A stretch of DNA of 51,504 nucleotides from Collinsella sp. AM18-10. Its GTDB lineage: Bacteria > Actinomycetota > Coriobacteriia > Coriobacteriales > Coriobacteriaceae. The position numbers and the translations under genes are program-made. The notes beneath the pieces are model-generated. The model saw only the letters and a program-made list of their open reading frames with translations, searched no databases and had not been told where the DNA came from. The DNA lies in contig NZ_QRJO01000004.1 in NCBI RefSeq assembly GCF_003471585.1, positions 128,313 through 179,816 of the forward strand. The letters run 5' to 3'. Every line of letters starts with the position of its first letter. Position 1 is the first letter of the stretch. Shown piece by piece: positions 9,123 through 18,197 of this stretch.

Positions 9123-9154
9123 TACATGTTACGAGCGATGTTGCGGTGCCAACG

Positions 9155-10282
9155 TTAACGTACGATGGTGGTGTCGGAAGTTAACGGAGCCTTGCCCAGC
9201 ACCAGGATGTTCTCGGGTGTGCCGCGAAGCTCGGTGTTGGTGGGGACCACGTTGTTCTTGTCCAGGATGGCGTTCTCGACGCGGGCGCCGCTCTTGATGA
9301 TGCAGCTTTGGTTGATGATCGAGTTGGTCACCGAAGCACCTTCCTCGACCACGACGCCGCGCGACAGGATCGAGTTGCGCACGGTGCCCTTGATGATGCA
9401 GCCGGCCGAGATGATCGAGTTGCACGCGTGGCTGCCGGTCGCATAGCGCGAAGGCGGCACATCGTGGGCCTTGGTCAGGATCGGGCGCTCGGGGTCAAAG
9501 AGATGGTCGGCCACGGTCTGGTCGAGCAGGTCCATGCTGCGGCGATACAGCGACTTCTCGCTAAACACGCCCACGACCTCGCCCTTGTACTCGTAGCTGC
9601 ACACGTCGATGTTGCCAAAGTCGCCCTGGAGTGCCTCGAGCAGGTCCAGATAGTCGGCGGCCTGGTAGTGATCGATGATCTCGAGCAGCGTCTCGCGGTT
9701 AACGATGCAGCAGTCCATGGAGGCGTTGTCACCGTACGCGACGCCGGCGCTCACGCCCGTCAGGCGGCCGTTCTCGTTAATCTCGAGTTTGGTCTCGTCC
9801 TCGACATTGCGCGTGGCCTTGCAGTACACCACGGTCATCTGGGCACCGGAGTTCTCGTGCGCCTCGATGATGGTGTTGAGGTCCATGTTAAAGATGATGT
9901 TGGTGCCCATCATCACGACATAGGGCTTCTCCGAGCGCTGGAACAGCGTCTTGTTGGAGATGATGTCGCGCAGCAGGAAGCGCATGCCGCCCTTGGTGGT
10001 GCCATAAGCGTTGCCGGGCACCATGAACAGGCCGCCCTTCTTGCGGTCCAGGCCCCAGTCCTTGCCCGAGCCCACGTGGTCGATCAGCGAACGGTAGTTG
10101 CCCGGCATGACGACGCCGACGGTCTTGATGCCGGCATTCATCATGTTGGACAGCGGAAAGTCGATCAGGCGGTAGCGGCCCAAAAACGGAACGGACGCGA
10201 TGGGGCGGTCCTTGAGCAGGACACTGCCGTAGGACGAAGAGTAGTTAGCGGTGATATAACCGATGGCCTTGCGATTGATCAT
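9155..10282 (-). CDS. glgD: glucose-1-phosphate adenylyltransferase, GlgD subunit
   Basis: The GlgD-type partner of ADP-glucose pyrophosphorylase, homologous to GlgC but usually lacking full catalytic activity and serving to modulate GlgC. The 375-residue protein shows the nucleotidyltransferase fold (GRYRLIDFPLSNMMNAGI, VMMGTNIIFNMDL) and a C-terminal left-handed beta helix (GTVRNSILSRGVVVEEGASV). The N-terminus MINRKAIGYITANYSSSYGSVLLKDRPIAS lacks the GGxGxRL pyrophosphorylase loop of GlgC, the standard hallmark of GlgD. The start follows GGGGGA and lies 4 bases after the glgC stop codon, so the subunits are made together. Confidence 0.94.
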   Translation of the reverse strand: MINRKAIGYITANYSSSYGSVLLKDRPIASVPFLGRYRLIDFPLSNMMNAGIKTVGVVMPGNYRSLIDHVGSGKDWGLDRKKGGLFMVPGNAYGTTKGGMRFLLRDIISNKTLFQRSEKPYVVMMGTNIIFNMDLNTIIEAHENSGAQMTVVYCKATRNVEDETKLEINENGRLTGVSAGVAYGDNASMDCCIVNRETLLEIIDHYQAADYLDLLEALQGDFGNIDVCSYEYKGEVVGVFSEKSLYRRSMDLLDQTVADHLFDPERPILTKAHDVPPSRYATGSHACNSIISAGCIIKGTVRNSILSRGVVVEEGASVTNSIINQSCIIKSGARVENAILDKNNVVPTNTELRGTPENILVLGKAPLTSDTTIVR

Positions 10283-10286
10283 CGGA

Positions 10287-11435
10287 TCATTCCCCCTTCC
10301 CGATAACGACGTCATTTCCAACGACGGCCGTATCCTTGGTGGTATCGACAGAGCCGAGCTTCACGCCCTCTTCGACCGTGGAGTTCTCGCCCAAAATAGC
10401 GCGGCAGATGTGCGCGCCGCTCTTAACGTGCGCACCCGGCAGCAGCACGGAGTCCTCGACCACGGCGCGCTCCTCGATGATGACATCGGTCGAAAGGATC
10501 GAATGGCGAGCGGTGCCGTAGATCTTGCAGCCGTTGGAGACCAGGCAGTCGTCCAGGCGGCCGTCCGGTCCAATGTAGTGCGGCGGACGCGTGGTGATGT
10601 TGGACATGATGGGGAAGTGCTTGTCAAACAGATCGAACTCGGGGTTGTTGCCCAGCAGGTCCATCGAGGTCTCATGGAAGCTGGCGATGGTGCCGACGTC
10701 CTTCCAAAAGCCGTGGAACTCGTAACTGTACAGGCGCTTGTTCTCCCCGAGCAGCTTTGGGATGATGTCCTTGCCAAAGTCGTGGCTCGAGCGCTGGTCC
10801 AGAGCGTCCTCCTCGAGCGCCTCGATCAGGACGTCGGCCGAGAAGATGTAGATGCCCATGGAAGCGAGGTTCGAATCGGGCTTCTCGGGCTTCTCGGTAA
10901 ACTTGGTGATGCGGCCGTCCTCGGGGTCGGTGGTCAGGATGCCAAAGCGGCTGGCCTCCTCCCACGGCACGGGCATAACGCTCACCGTGAGGTCGGCGTT
11001 GTTCTCAATGTGCGTCTTGAGCATCTTGCGGTAGTCCATGCGATACAAGTGATCGCCCGAAAGAATCAGGACGTACTTGGGGTCGTTGGCCTTGATGTAG
11101 TCGAGGTTCTGCGTAATGGCGTCGGCCGTGCCCGCATACCAGGCGCCGCCGGTCTGCGTCTCGTACGGCGGCAGAATCGACACGCCGCCGTCGCGGCTGT
11201 CCAGATCCCACGCCTCGCCGGAGCCCACGTAGGCATGCAGCAGGTAGGGACGGTACTGCGTCAGAACGCCCACCGTGTCGATGCCCGAGTTGGAGCAGTT
11301 GGAGAGCGAAAAGTCGATAATGCGGAACTTGCCACCAAAGCTAACCGCCGGCTTAGCGATCTTTTGGGTGAGTGCCCCCAATCGGCTGCCCTGTCCTCCT
11401 GCGAGGAGCATCGCGATGCATTCTTTCTTACTCAT
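10287..11435 (-). CDS. glgC: glucose-1-phosphate adenylyltransferase, GlgC subunit
   Basis: Makes ADP-glucose and pyrophosphate from glucose-1-phosphate and ATP, the committed step of bacterial glycogen synthesis. The 382-residue protein carries the catalytic loop [20 protein letters not shown], the conserved [16 protein letters not shown], the substrate-site region [11 protein letters not shown] and [20 protein letters not shown], and a C-terminal beta-helix domain that holds allosteric sites in the family. The start codon follows AAGGAG. It is tightly coupled to glgD downstream; glgP lies 106 bases upstream across a hairpin. Confidence 0.96.
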   Translation of the reverse strand: MSKKECIAMLLAGGQGSRLGALTQKIAKPAVSFGGKFRIIDFSLSNCSNSGIDTVGVLTQYRPYLLHAYVGSGEAWDLDSRDGGVSILPPYETQTGGAWYAGTADAITQNLDYIKANDPKYVLILSGDHLYRMDYRKMLKTHIENNADLTVSVMPVPWEEASRFGILTTDPEDGRITKFTEKPEKPDSNLASMGIYIFSADVLIEALEEDALDQRSSHDFGKDIIPKLLGENKRLYSYEFHGFWKDVGTIASFHETSMDLLGNNPEFDLFDKHFPIMSNITTRPPHYIGPDGRLDDCLVSNGCKIYGTARHSILSTDVIIEERAVVEDSVLLPGAHVKSGAHICRAILGENSTVEEGVKLGSVDTTKDTAVVGNDVVIGKGE

Positions 11436-11475
11436 CGATTTCTCCTTCTGTCATCGATGTTCCTAAACCCATTAG

Positions 11476-11506
11476 CGACGGGCGCGGCGCTCGGTCGCGC
11501 CCGTCG
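11476..11506 (-). terminator. hairpin between glgP and glgC
   Basis: CGACGGGCGCG and CGCGCCCGTCG form a perfect 11-bp stem with a 9-base loop in the gap downstream of glgP. No T-run follows, so it may be a partial terminator or a processing/stability element separating glgP expression from glgC-glgD. Confidence 0.5.
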
Positions 11507-11541
11507 AGTAATGCCGTGCGGCAAAGGGAGCTCGCGCGCCT

Positions 11542-13968
11542 TTACGCGTGCCAGATCTCGTCGCGGTACTCGCGAATGGTGCGGTCGCTCGAGAACCAGC
11601 CGCTCGAGGCGGTGTTGAGCAGGGCCTTGCGGTTCCAGGTCTCCTGGTCGCCGTAGCTGTTCGTGAGCTTCTCCCAGGCGTCGACGTAGCTGCGGAAGTC
11701 GGCCATGACCAGGTCGGGGTCGTTGTTGTTCATGAGCTCGTTGTAGATGCTCTCGAAGTTGCCCGAAAGACCCGCAAAGGTGTTGTCCTTGAGCTCGTCC
11801 ATCACGCGGCCCAGACGCTCGCGGTCGCCGTTGAGTGTATCCCATGCAAAGTAGCTGTTCGACGCCCAGAGCTGCTCGACCTCGGGGGCGGTCAGGCCAA
11901 AGATGGCCTCGTTCTCGCGACCGGCCAGGTCGGCGATCTCGATGTTGGCGCCGTCGAGGGTGCCCAGCGTAATGGCGCCGTTCATCATGAGCTTCATGTT
12001 GGACGTGCCCGAGGCTTCTTTGCCGGCCGTGGAAATCTGCTCCGAGATCTCGGCGGCGGGGTAGATGAGCTGGGCGTTGCTCACGCGGAAGTTGGGGATG
12101 AAGCAGACCTTCATGACCTCGTTGACGCGGGCGTCGTTGTTGATGACGTCGGCAACGGAGTTAATGAGGCGGATGGTCTCCTTGGCAAAGGTGTAGCTCG
12201 AGGCAGCCTTGCCGCTAAAGATGAAGGTCGTCGGCGTCACGTGGAAGTTGGGATCGGCGATGCGGCGGTTGTAGATGTCCATCACCTTCATGATGTTCAT
12301 GAGCTGGCGCTTGTAGGCGTGGAAGCGCTTCACCTGAACATCGAAGACGGTGTTGGGGTCGATGACCAGACCGGTTTCGGCCTTAACGTAGGCGGCCAGG
12401 CGCTCCTTGTTGGCGCGCTTGGAGGCACCCACGGCCTTCAGGAACTCGGTGTCGTTCTGGAATTCCTTGAGCTTCTCCAGCTCAAAGGCGTCCTTCAGCC
12501 AGCCATCGCCAATGGCCTCGGTCACGAGCTTGGCATAGGTGGGGTTGGCCTCGGCAAAGAAACGACGGTGCGAGATGCCGTTGGTCTTGTTGTTGAACTT
12601 CTCGGGCGTCAGGGCATAGAAGTCCTTGAGCACGATGTTCTTGATGATGTCGGAGTGGATCTTGGCCACGCCGTTGACGCTATGGCTGCAGATCACGGAC
12701 AGGTTGGCCATGCGAATCTCGCCGTCCCACAGAATGGCGGTCTGGCGCAGGCGCTCCTGCCAGCCCTCCTGCGTGGTGTCGAACGACTCGTGCCAACGAC
12801 GGCTGATCTCGTCGATGATCTGGTACACGCGGGGGAGGAGCTTGGAGAAAGTACCGATGGGCCACTTCTCCAGAGCCTCGGGCAGGATGGTGTGGTTGGT
12901 GTAGCTCACGACCTGCGTCACGATGTTCCAGGCGTCGTCCCACTCGAGCTTCTTCTCGTCGATGAGGATGCGCATGAGTTCGGGGCCGCACATGGCGGGG
13001 TGCGTGTCGTTGGTGTGGATGGCCACAAACTGCGGCAGCAGCTCCCAGTTCTCACCGTGCTCCTTCTCAAAGGTGTCGAGCAGGCTGTAGATGCCGGCAG
13101 AGACAAACAGGTACTCCTGCTTCAGGCGCAGCAGACGGCCGTGCTCGCCGGCGTCGTTGGGGTAGAGGATGGCGCTGATGGCCTCGGCCTCGGCGCGCTC
13201 GGCATCGGCCAGGGCGTAATCGCCGCGGTTGAAGGCCTCAAGGTCAAAGTGCTCCTCGACCGGCTCGGCGGCCCAGACGCGCAGCTTGTTGACGGTCTCG
13301 CCGGCATAGCCCACCACGGGGATGTCATAAGGGACGGCCAGGATGTCCTGCGTGTCCACCGTGCGGTAGAACGTGCGACCGTTCTCCTCAAAGCCCTCGA
13401 CATGGCCACCAAACTTGATGGTCACGGCCTTGTCCTGACGACGGACCTCCCAGGGATAGCCGTGGGTGAGCCACTCGTCGGTGGCCTCGACCTGGCTGCC
13501 GTTGACAATCTCCTGCTTAAACAGGCCGTAGCGGTAGCGCATGCCGTTGCCGTAGCCGGCAATGCCCTCGGCTGCCATGGAATCCAGGAAGCATGCGGCC
13601 AGACGGCCCAGGCCACCGTTGCCCAGAGCCGGATCGGGCTCCTGGTTCTCGATGACGGAAAGGTCAAAGCCCATGTCGTCGAGCGCCTCGGCGACCATGT
13701 CGCGCACGCCAAAGTTGAGCAGGTAGTTGTCGAGCAGGCGACCGATCAAAAACTCGATCGAGAAGTAGTACACGCGCTTTTTGCCCTCGGCGGTGGCGCG
13801 GGCGTCACTTTTGGTGGCAACGGTGCGCGCCTTCTCGGCCACGAGCTTGGCCAGGGCGTTAAAGCGGTCGAGGTCGCTGGCGGCCTCGACGCTCTTGCCG
13901 CTGATGCTCATGACGGCATCGCGATAGAGCTCGGTAAACTCCTGCTTGTTGTCAAAGATCTTATTCAT
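11542..13968 (-). CDS. glgP: glycogen phosphorylase
   Basis: Releases glucose-1-phosphate from the non-reducing ends of glycogen using phosphate and pyridoxal phosphate. At 808 residues it has the usual GT35 length. Clear signatures include NGGLGRLAACFLDSMA, VAIHTNDTHPAM, the HAYKRQLMNIMKV stretch and the PLP lysine segment KEASGTSNMKLMMNGAITLG, followed by LDGANIEI. The ATG is preceded by GGGGGAAAGGAACGT. It lies second in the minus-strand glg series after glgB, placing a degradative enzyme inside a biosynthetic operon, as is common for glycogen clusters. Confidence 0.97.
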   Translation of the reverse strand: MNKIFDNKQEFTELYRDAVMSISGKSVEAASDLDRFNALAKLVAEKARTVATKSDARATAEGKKRVYYFSIEFLIGRLLDNYLLNFGVRDMVAEALDDMGFDLSVIENQEPDPALGNGGLGRLAACFLDSMAAEGIAGYGNGMRYRYGLFKQEIVNGSQVEATDEWLTHGYPWEVRRQDKAVTIKFGGHVEGFEENGRTFYRTVDTQDILAVPYDIPVVGYAGETVNKLRVWAAEPVEEHFDLEAFNRGDYALADAERAEAEAISAILYPNDAGEHGRLLRLKQEYLFVSAGIYSLLDTFEKEHGENWELLPQFVAIHTNDTHPAMCGPELMRILIDEKKLEWDDAWNIVTQVVSYTNHTILPEALEKWPIGTFSKLLPRVYQIIDEISRRWHESFDTTQEGWQERLRQTAILWDGEIRMANLSVICSHSVNGVAKIHSDIIKNIVLKDFYALTPEKFNNKTNGISHRRFFAEANPTYAKLVTEAIGDGWLKDAFELEKLKEFQNDTEFLKAVGASKRANKERLAAYVKAETGLVIDPNTVFDVQVKRFHAYKRQLMNIMKVMDIYNRRIADPNFHVTPTTFIFSGKAASSYTFAKETIRLINSVADVINNDARVNEVMKVCFIPNFRVSNAQLIYPAAEISEQISTAGKEASGTSNMKLMMNGAITLGTLDGANIEIADLAGRENEAIFGLTAPEVEQLWASNSYFAWDTLNGDRERLGRVMDELKDNTFAGLSGNFESIYNELMNNNDPDLVMADFRSYVDAWEKLTNSYGDQETWNRKALLNTASSGWFSSDRTIREYRDEIWHA

Positions 13969-14022
13969 ACGTTCCTTTCCCCCGGGGATGTTTCTCCCGG
14001 AACGGTTATGACTTGTATCCTA

Positions 14023-14054
14023 CGCCCCGTCGGGGCGGGTGATTACAGCTGTAA
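14023..14054 (-). promoter_or_regulatory. hairpin and palindrome between glgB and glgP
   Basis: The 116-base gap holds a compact GC hairpin (CGCCCCG/CGGGGCG, 14023-14037) and a perfect 12-bp palindrome TTACAGCTGTAA (14043-14054). The palindrome could be a protein-binding site. A related partial sequence, CAGCTGTAACTGTA, occurs around 3199-3212. No obvious promoter boxes were found. Confidence 0.35.
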
Positions 14055-14084
14055 CGGCTTTGTTACGCATCCTTGGCAGACGGC

Positions 14085-16322
14085 TTAACACGAAGCAGAC
14101 TTGGCCTTGGTAGCGGCCTTTTTGGCAGCCGGCTTCTTGGCCGCGGTAGCTTTAGCAGCGGGCTTTGCGTCAGCCTTTGCCTTCGCCTTAGCCGGAGCCT
14201 TCTTGGCTGCCGCGGTCTTGGGCTTCACCGGGGACGCACGCTTGCGCGTCGCCTTCTTGGGCTCCTCAACCACCGGCGGCTTGTAGCTGCTGGGACCGCG
14301 GCGCTTAAGCACCACGCCAGCTAGGCCGGGCACCTTAATCTCAATGGAGTCCATCTGCCCGTTCCAGGGATAGGGCTCGCTCGAGCAGGTGTAAGGCTCC
14401 TCACCGGCGTATCCGCTGCCGCCAAACTCGGGACGGTCGGAGTCAAAGATGACCTCCCAGTCGCCCTCGCGCGGCACGCCCACGCGGAAGCTCTCGTAGC
14501 TCGCCGGGTCAAAGTTGATCAGGATCACCAGGTCGTCATCGACGTCCTCGCCCTGACGCACAAAGCTCACGATGGACTGCTTGGAGTTGTCCGCGTCGAT
14601 CCAGGTAAAGCCGTCGTCGGTGTAGCCGCGCTCGTACAGGGCGGGCTCGTCGGTGTATAGGTGATTGAGCGCCTTGATGAATGCCTGATGATGACGGTGG
14701 GTCTCGTACTCCTCGGTCAGGAACCACTGGATGGACTCGTAGTAGCGCCACTCGATAAACTGGCCGATCTCGTTGCCCATAAAGTTGAGCTTGGCACCGG
14801 GGTGCGTCATCTGGTAGAAGGCGAGCGTGCGCAGGCCGGCAAACTGGCGCCACCAGTCGCCCGGCATGCGACCGATGAGCGAGCACTTGCCGTGCACGAC
14901 CTCGTCGTGGCTCAACGGGCAAATGAAGTTCTCGGTAAAGGCGTACATGATGGAGAACGTGAGCAGCCCGTGGTTGCCGGGGCGCCACGGAAAATCGGTC
15001 TGCATGTAGTGCAGGGTGTCGTTCATCCAGCCCATGTCCCACTTGTAGTGGAAGCCCAGGCCGCCGTCCTGCGGCGGATAGGTCACGAGCGGCCACGCGG
15101 TGGACTCCTCGGCCATCATCATCACGTCGGGGTAGTGCGCCTCCACGGCGCAGTTGACCTGGCGGATAAACGCGCTGGCGTCCAGATCCTCCTCGGTACC
15201 GTACTTGTTGAACTTCTTTTGCCCCGGATCGTCGATGCCAAAGTTGAGGTACAGCATGCTGGACACGCCGTCCATGCGAATGCCGTCCACGTGGAAGTTC
15301 TCGAGCCAGTACAGCACGTTGGAGACCAGGAAGGAGCGGACCTCGCCGCGGGCAAAGTCGAACTTGTGCGTGCCCCAGTTGGGGTGAATCTCGTGCTCAA
15401 ACAGCATGTGGCCGTTAAAGGTGGCCAGGCCGTGGGAGTCGGCGCAAAAACCGCCGGGCACCCAGTCCATGATCACGCCGATGCCAGCCTCGTGGCACGC
15501 ATCGATAAAGTGCATGAGCTGCTGTGGGTTGCCGTAGCGCGACGTGGCGGCATAGTAGCCGGTCGTCTGGTAGCCCCAGGAGCCATCGAAGGGATGCTCC
15601 ATAAGCGGCATGACCTCGATATGTGTGTAGCCCATGTCGCGCACGTAGTCCACGAGCTCCACCGACAGGTCGTCGTAGGTGTAAAACTCGCCGCGCTGCG
15701 CGGGGAAGGGATCCATGGGGCCGGGGTAGTTACCGAACTCGTCCGGCTCGCCCTGCGGCGCGTCGCCGTGGCGCTTCCATGAGCCAATATGCACCTCGTA
15801 GATGTTGAGTGGCTGTGACATGTGGTTATGGCCGGCGCGGCGCTTGAGCCACGCGGCGTCGTTCCACTTGTAGCCATCCAGGGTCCACAGCACGCTGGCG
15901 GTACCCGGAGGGCACTCGGCCTTAAAGGCATACGGATCGGCCTTATAGAGCTTTTCTCCCTCGTTTGTCTCGATGAGATATTTATAGAGTTGGCCCTGCT
16001 CGGCGCCAGGAATAAAGCCTTCCCAGATAGCGCTCGTATGCACGGGCACCAGCGGGTTGGCTTCCTCATCCCAGTCGTTAAATTCGCCAATGACATGGAC
16101 GCTCTTTACGTCGGGCGCCCAAACGCAAAAACGCCAGCCGCGCGTACGGTTCTGCGTGTCGGGGTGCGCGCCCATCTTTTCCCAGCTGCGCTCCCACGTG
16201 CCGATGCCAAATAGATAGACATCGTCCTTGGTGAGCTCCGGTGCGTGCGGGGCGGCTTTACGGGTTGCGGGCTTTTTAGCCGTTGGCTTTAGCTTTGTAT
16301 CGCTCACGTTTGATCCCATCAT
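14085..16322 (-). CDS. glgB: 1,4-alpha-glucan branching enzyme with basic tail
   Basis: Creates alpha-1,6 branches in glycogen. It has an N-terminal CBM48-like region (FCVWAPDVKSVHVIGEFNDW) and a GH13 catalytic barrel with GIRMDGVSSMLYL (nucleophile Asp), MMAEEST (acid Glu) and LSHDEVVHGKCSL (third Asp). Residues after about 670 form a Lys/Ala-rich tail (KKATRKRASPVKPKTAAAKK and onward), and the N-terminus has a shorter one (KLKPTAKKPATRKAAPHAPE). Both resemble the glgA tail and are not part of the usual enzyme. The start is uncertain: adjacent ATGs at 16322 and 16319 lack a good ribosome site, and a GTG at 16307 follows GGGATC at plausible spacing. It is first in the operon and divergent from the HAD gene. 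Confidence 0.93.
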   Translation of the reverse strand: MMGSNVSDTKLKPTAKKPATRKAAPHAPELTKDDVYLFGIGTWERSWEKMGAHPDTQNRTRGWRFCVWAPDVKSVHVIGEFNDWDEEANPLVPVHTSAIWEGFIPGAEQGQLYKYLIETNEGEKLYKADPYAFKAECPPGTASVLWTLDGYKWNDAAWLKRRAGHNHMSQPLNIYEVHIGSWKRHGDAPQGEPDEFGNYPGPMDPFPAQRGEFYTYDDLSVELVDYVRDMGYTHIEVMPLMEHPFDGSWGYQTTGYYAATSRYGNPQQLMHFIDACHEAGIGVIMDWVPGGFCADSHGLATFNGHMLFEHEIHPNWGTHKFDFARGEVRSFLVSNVLYWLENFHVDGIRMDGVSSMLYLNFGIDDPGQKKFNKYGTEEDLDASAFIRQVNCAVEAHYPDVMMMAEESTAWPLVTYPPQDGGLGFHYKWDMGWMNDTLHYMQTDFPWRPGNHGLLTFSIMYAFTENFICPLSHDEVVHGKCSLIGRMPGDWWRQFAGLRTLAFYQMTHPGAKLNFMGNEIGQFIEWRYYESIQWFLTEEYETHRHHQAFIKALNHLYTDEPALYERGYTDDGFTWIDADNSKQSIVSFVRQGEDVDDDLVILINFDPASYESFRVGVPREGDWEVIFDSDRPEFGGSGYAGEEPYTCSSEPYPWNGQMDSIEIKVPGLAGVVLKRRGPSSYKPPVVEEPKKATRKRASPVKPKTAAAKKAPAKAKAKADAKPAAKATAAKKPAAKKAATKAKSASC

Positions 16323-16543
16323 GACGCGGCAGCGTGTTGCCTTGGTGACTAGATGCGAAAGGTCCAAGGCTGCACGAATCGAAGGGACGGCGATAGTTCT
16401 ATGATTCGTTCCACCTCGCGTGCTCGGTGGAACTTTCGGCAGAAACTACGATAACACCTGTACGTTACTTTTATGAAGGAAAGTGGTTTTAGGGCGGCGT
16501 TTAATCGGTAAGCGCCATGTTTAGACCACTGGCAGAATTGCCG

Positions 16544-16634
16544 TGGTAAAACTCTTGACAGTTTTACCAATTAGGGTTTCAAGATTGTTAGTCTGACGTT
16601 TGGTAAAACGTTTTTAGCAGGATGTTTACCATTT
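16544..16634. promoter_or_regulatory. repeated TGGTAAAAC operator cluster between glgB and the HAD gene
   Basis: Three related sites lie in the divergent gap. TGGTAAAAC-8-GTTTTACCA forms a perfect 9-bp dyad at 16544-16569, with TTGACA inside its spacer. TGGTAAAACGTTTTTAGCA at 16601-16619 is a near-palindrome centred on CG. A half-site GTTTACCA follows at 16624-16631. The second matches 14 of 15 bases of the site before the amylase/MalQ gene. Together they look like operators of one sugar-responsive repressor, perhaps LacI/GalR type. Which of the two flanking genes is controlled cannot be decided from the sequence. Confidence 0.6.
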
Positions 16635-16653
16635 GACATCGAAAGGTTCGTTT

Positions 16654-17343
16654 ATGTCCCAGACCGCCGCCCCCAACGTTGCTTTTATTTTCGATTGCGA
16701 CGGCACACTGGTTAATAGCACCCCCGTTTGGGGCCATGCACAGACTGAGTTATTGCGCCGCCATGGCATTGATGTAACGGTCGACGATTTTGCCCAGTTT
16801 GAACATCTTTCGCTGGAGGACGAGTGCCAGGCCTACCACGACACCTGGGGCATTGGCGCAAATGGCGAGGAGCTCTATCGCGAGCTGAGCGACATTCTGA
16901 TTGATGGGTACTCCAAGGTGCCGCCGCGCGAGGGGCTTCTGGCATTTTTGGAGCAGGCGAAGGCGGCGGGCATTGCCATGTGCGTTGCCACGTCTACGCC
17001 AGCCGAGCTGGTTAAGTCTGCGCTTGCGGGCGCCGGGCTCGATGCCTACATGGAGTTTGTTACCACGACGGGTGAGGCAGGACGCTCCAAACGGTTCCCC
17101 GACGTATACGAGTTGGCGCTGCGCCGTCTGGAGGAGCGCCACGGGCACAAGTTTGAGCGCACGTGGGTGTTTGAGGACGCGGTTTTTGGCCTTAAGAGTT
17201 CTGGGGTCGCCGGCTTTAAGCGCGTGGGCATTTATGACCCGCTCGGCCGTATGGAGCGCGACGAGGTTCGCGAAAACTGCGACATCTTTATCGATAGCTA
17301 TGAGGACCTGGATCTGGCCCGCGTGCTTTCGTTTGAGGGATAG
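16654..17343 (+). CDS. HAD-family hydrolase (beta-phosphoglucomutase / phosphatase-like)
   Basis: A 229-residue haloacid-dehalogenase hydrolase of subfamily I. Motif I is FDCDGTLVNSTPVWGH (nucleophile and acid Asp), motif II is the Thr in CVATSTPAEL, motif III is the Lys of SKRFPDVY, and motif IV is WVFEDAVFGLKSS. A helical cap domain lies between motifs I and II. Relatives dephosphorylate sugar phosphates or isomerise beta-glucose phosphates; the exact substrate cannot be read here. The ATG 14 bases after GAAAGG is preferred over an upstream start at 16633. Its position beside the glycogen operators makes a sugar-phosphate role attractive, but this is inference. Confidence 0.85.
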   Translation: MSQTAAPNVAFIFDCDGTLVNSTPVWGHAQTELLRRHGIDVTVDDFAQFEHLSLEDECQAYHDTWGIGANGEELYRELSDILIDGYSKVPPREGLLAFLEQAKAAGIAMCVATSTPAELVKSALAGAGLDAYMEFVTTTGEAGRSKRFPDVYELALRRLEERHGHKFERTWVFEDAVFGLKSSGVAGFKRVGIYDPLGRMERDEVRENCDIFIDSYEDLDLARVLSFEG

Positions 17344-17352
17344 GCGAGGGCT

Positions 17353-17994
17353 GTGGCTTGCAAGGTATTAGTGGTCTGCGGCTCGCCCGTGGTGGCGAGC
17401 GCGGATCTGTTGCGTAGGCTAGCAGGGGAGTGCGACCACGTTGTCGCCGTGGACCGCGGACTCGATGCGCTGCTGAGCGCCGGTCTGGGCTGCGACGTTT
17501 ATGTGGGGGATGCCGACACGGTGAGCGACGCGGGTCGCGCGTTGGTGGATGCCGCCACCGACTTTGAAGTTGAGCGCCATGACCCGTACAAGGACTATAC
17601 CGATCTGGCGCTGGCGCTCGATTCCGTCCGCCGCCGCTGGCCGGGTGCCGAAGTAGTTGCGACTTGCGCTACGGGCGGCCGCCCGGATATGGCGCTTTCC
17701 GTACTGGGCCTGCTTGCAGGCTACGATGACGCCCCAGTCTGGATTGCCGAAAACAATGTGGTCGCCCGCATCCTTCGCGCAGGCGAATCCTGGATCATCG
17801 AAGGCTCCGAAGGCAAGACGTTCTCCATCATTGCCATTGCCCCCAACACCGAGGTAAGCGAACATGGCCTAGAATGGGAACTAGACCACAACCCCCTGGG
17901 CCTTTTAGCCGACACAGGCATTAGCAACATAGTTCGATCCACCGCAGAGATCGAAGTCCACACCGGCACCGCCATCGCTTACCTATACCAATAA
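17353..17994 (+). CDS. thiN: thiamine diphosphokinase
   Basis: Transfers pyrophosphate from ATP to thiamine to give the active cofactor. The 213-residue protein shows the family landmarks: VAVDRGLDALLSAGL near the N-terminus, YVGDADTVSD with the conserved acidic pair, and KDYTDLALALDSV, then a C-terminal beta sandwich ending in GTAIAYLYQ. The start is a GTG only 9 bases after the HAD stop codon, with AGGCGAGGG immediately upstream, so it is probably co-transcribed with the HAD gene. Confidence 0.88.
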   Translation: MACKVLVVCGSPVVASADLLRRLAGECDHVVAVDRGLDALLSAGLGCDVYVGDADTVSDAGRALVDAATDFEVERHDPYKDYTDLALALDSVRRRWPGAEVVATCATGGRPDMALSVLGLLAGYDDAPVWIAENNVVARILRAGESWIIEGSEGKTFSIIAIAPNTEVSEHGLEWELDHNPLGLLADTGISNIVRSTAEIEVHTGTAIAYLYQ

Positions 17995-18021
17995 AGATTT
18001 AGAGCGTGCCCAAAAAAGTCC

Positions 18022-18050
18022 TTGCACGCCGCTCCAACTTCCCCTATAGT
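18022..18050 (+). promoter_or_regulatory. promoter of tRNA-Ala
   Basis: TTGCAC (18022-18027) and TATAGT (18045-18050) are 17 bases apart, a near-consensus vegetative promoter ending 13 bases before the tRNA 5' end. Confidence 0.8.
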
Positions 18051-18063
18051 ACTACCTCGTCAC

Positions 18064-18139
18064 GGGGGCGTAGCTCAGCTGGGAGAGCGCTTGACTGGCA
18101 GTCAAGAGGTCAGGGGTTCGATCCCCCTCGTCTCCACCA
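18064..18139 (+). tRNA. tRNA-Ala(GGC)
   Basis: A complete cloverleaf: 7-bp acceptor stem with the G3-U70 wobble that marks alanine tRNAs, D-stem GCTC/GAGC, anticodon stem CTTGA/TCAAG with loop CTGGCAG (anticodon GGC at 18097-18099), T-arm around GGTTCGATCC, and an encoded CCA at 18137-18139. Confidence 0.97.
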
Positions 18140-18149
18140 TCGTGAATGC

Positions 18150-18177
18150 AAGGCCACTCAATCGAGTGGCCTTTTTA
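18150..18177 (+). terminator. terminator after tRNA-Ala
   Basis: AAGGCCACTC and GAGTGGCCTT form a 10-bp stem with a 4-base loop, followed by TTTATTT, 10 bases after the tRNA. Confidence 0.9.
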
Positions 18178-18197
18178 TTTGCAAAAGTTTGCCATAA

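Noticed and set aside
7607..14088. Very long open frames on the plus strand opposite glgA and glgP (for example 7607-9094 and 11548-14088)
   Set aside because: They are antisense to clear enzymes, have no ribosome sites or family motifs, and have the Val/His/Asp-rich look of GC-biased shadow frames.
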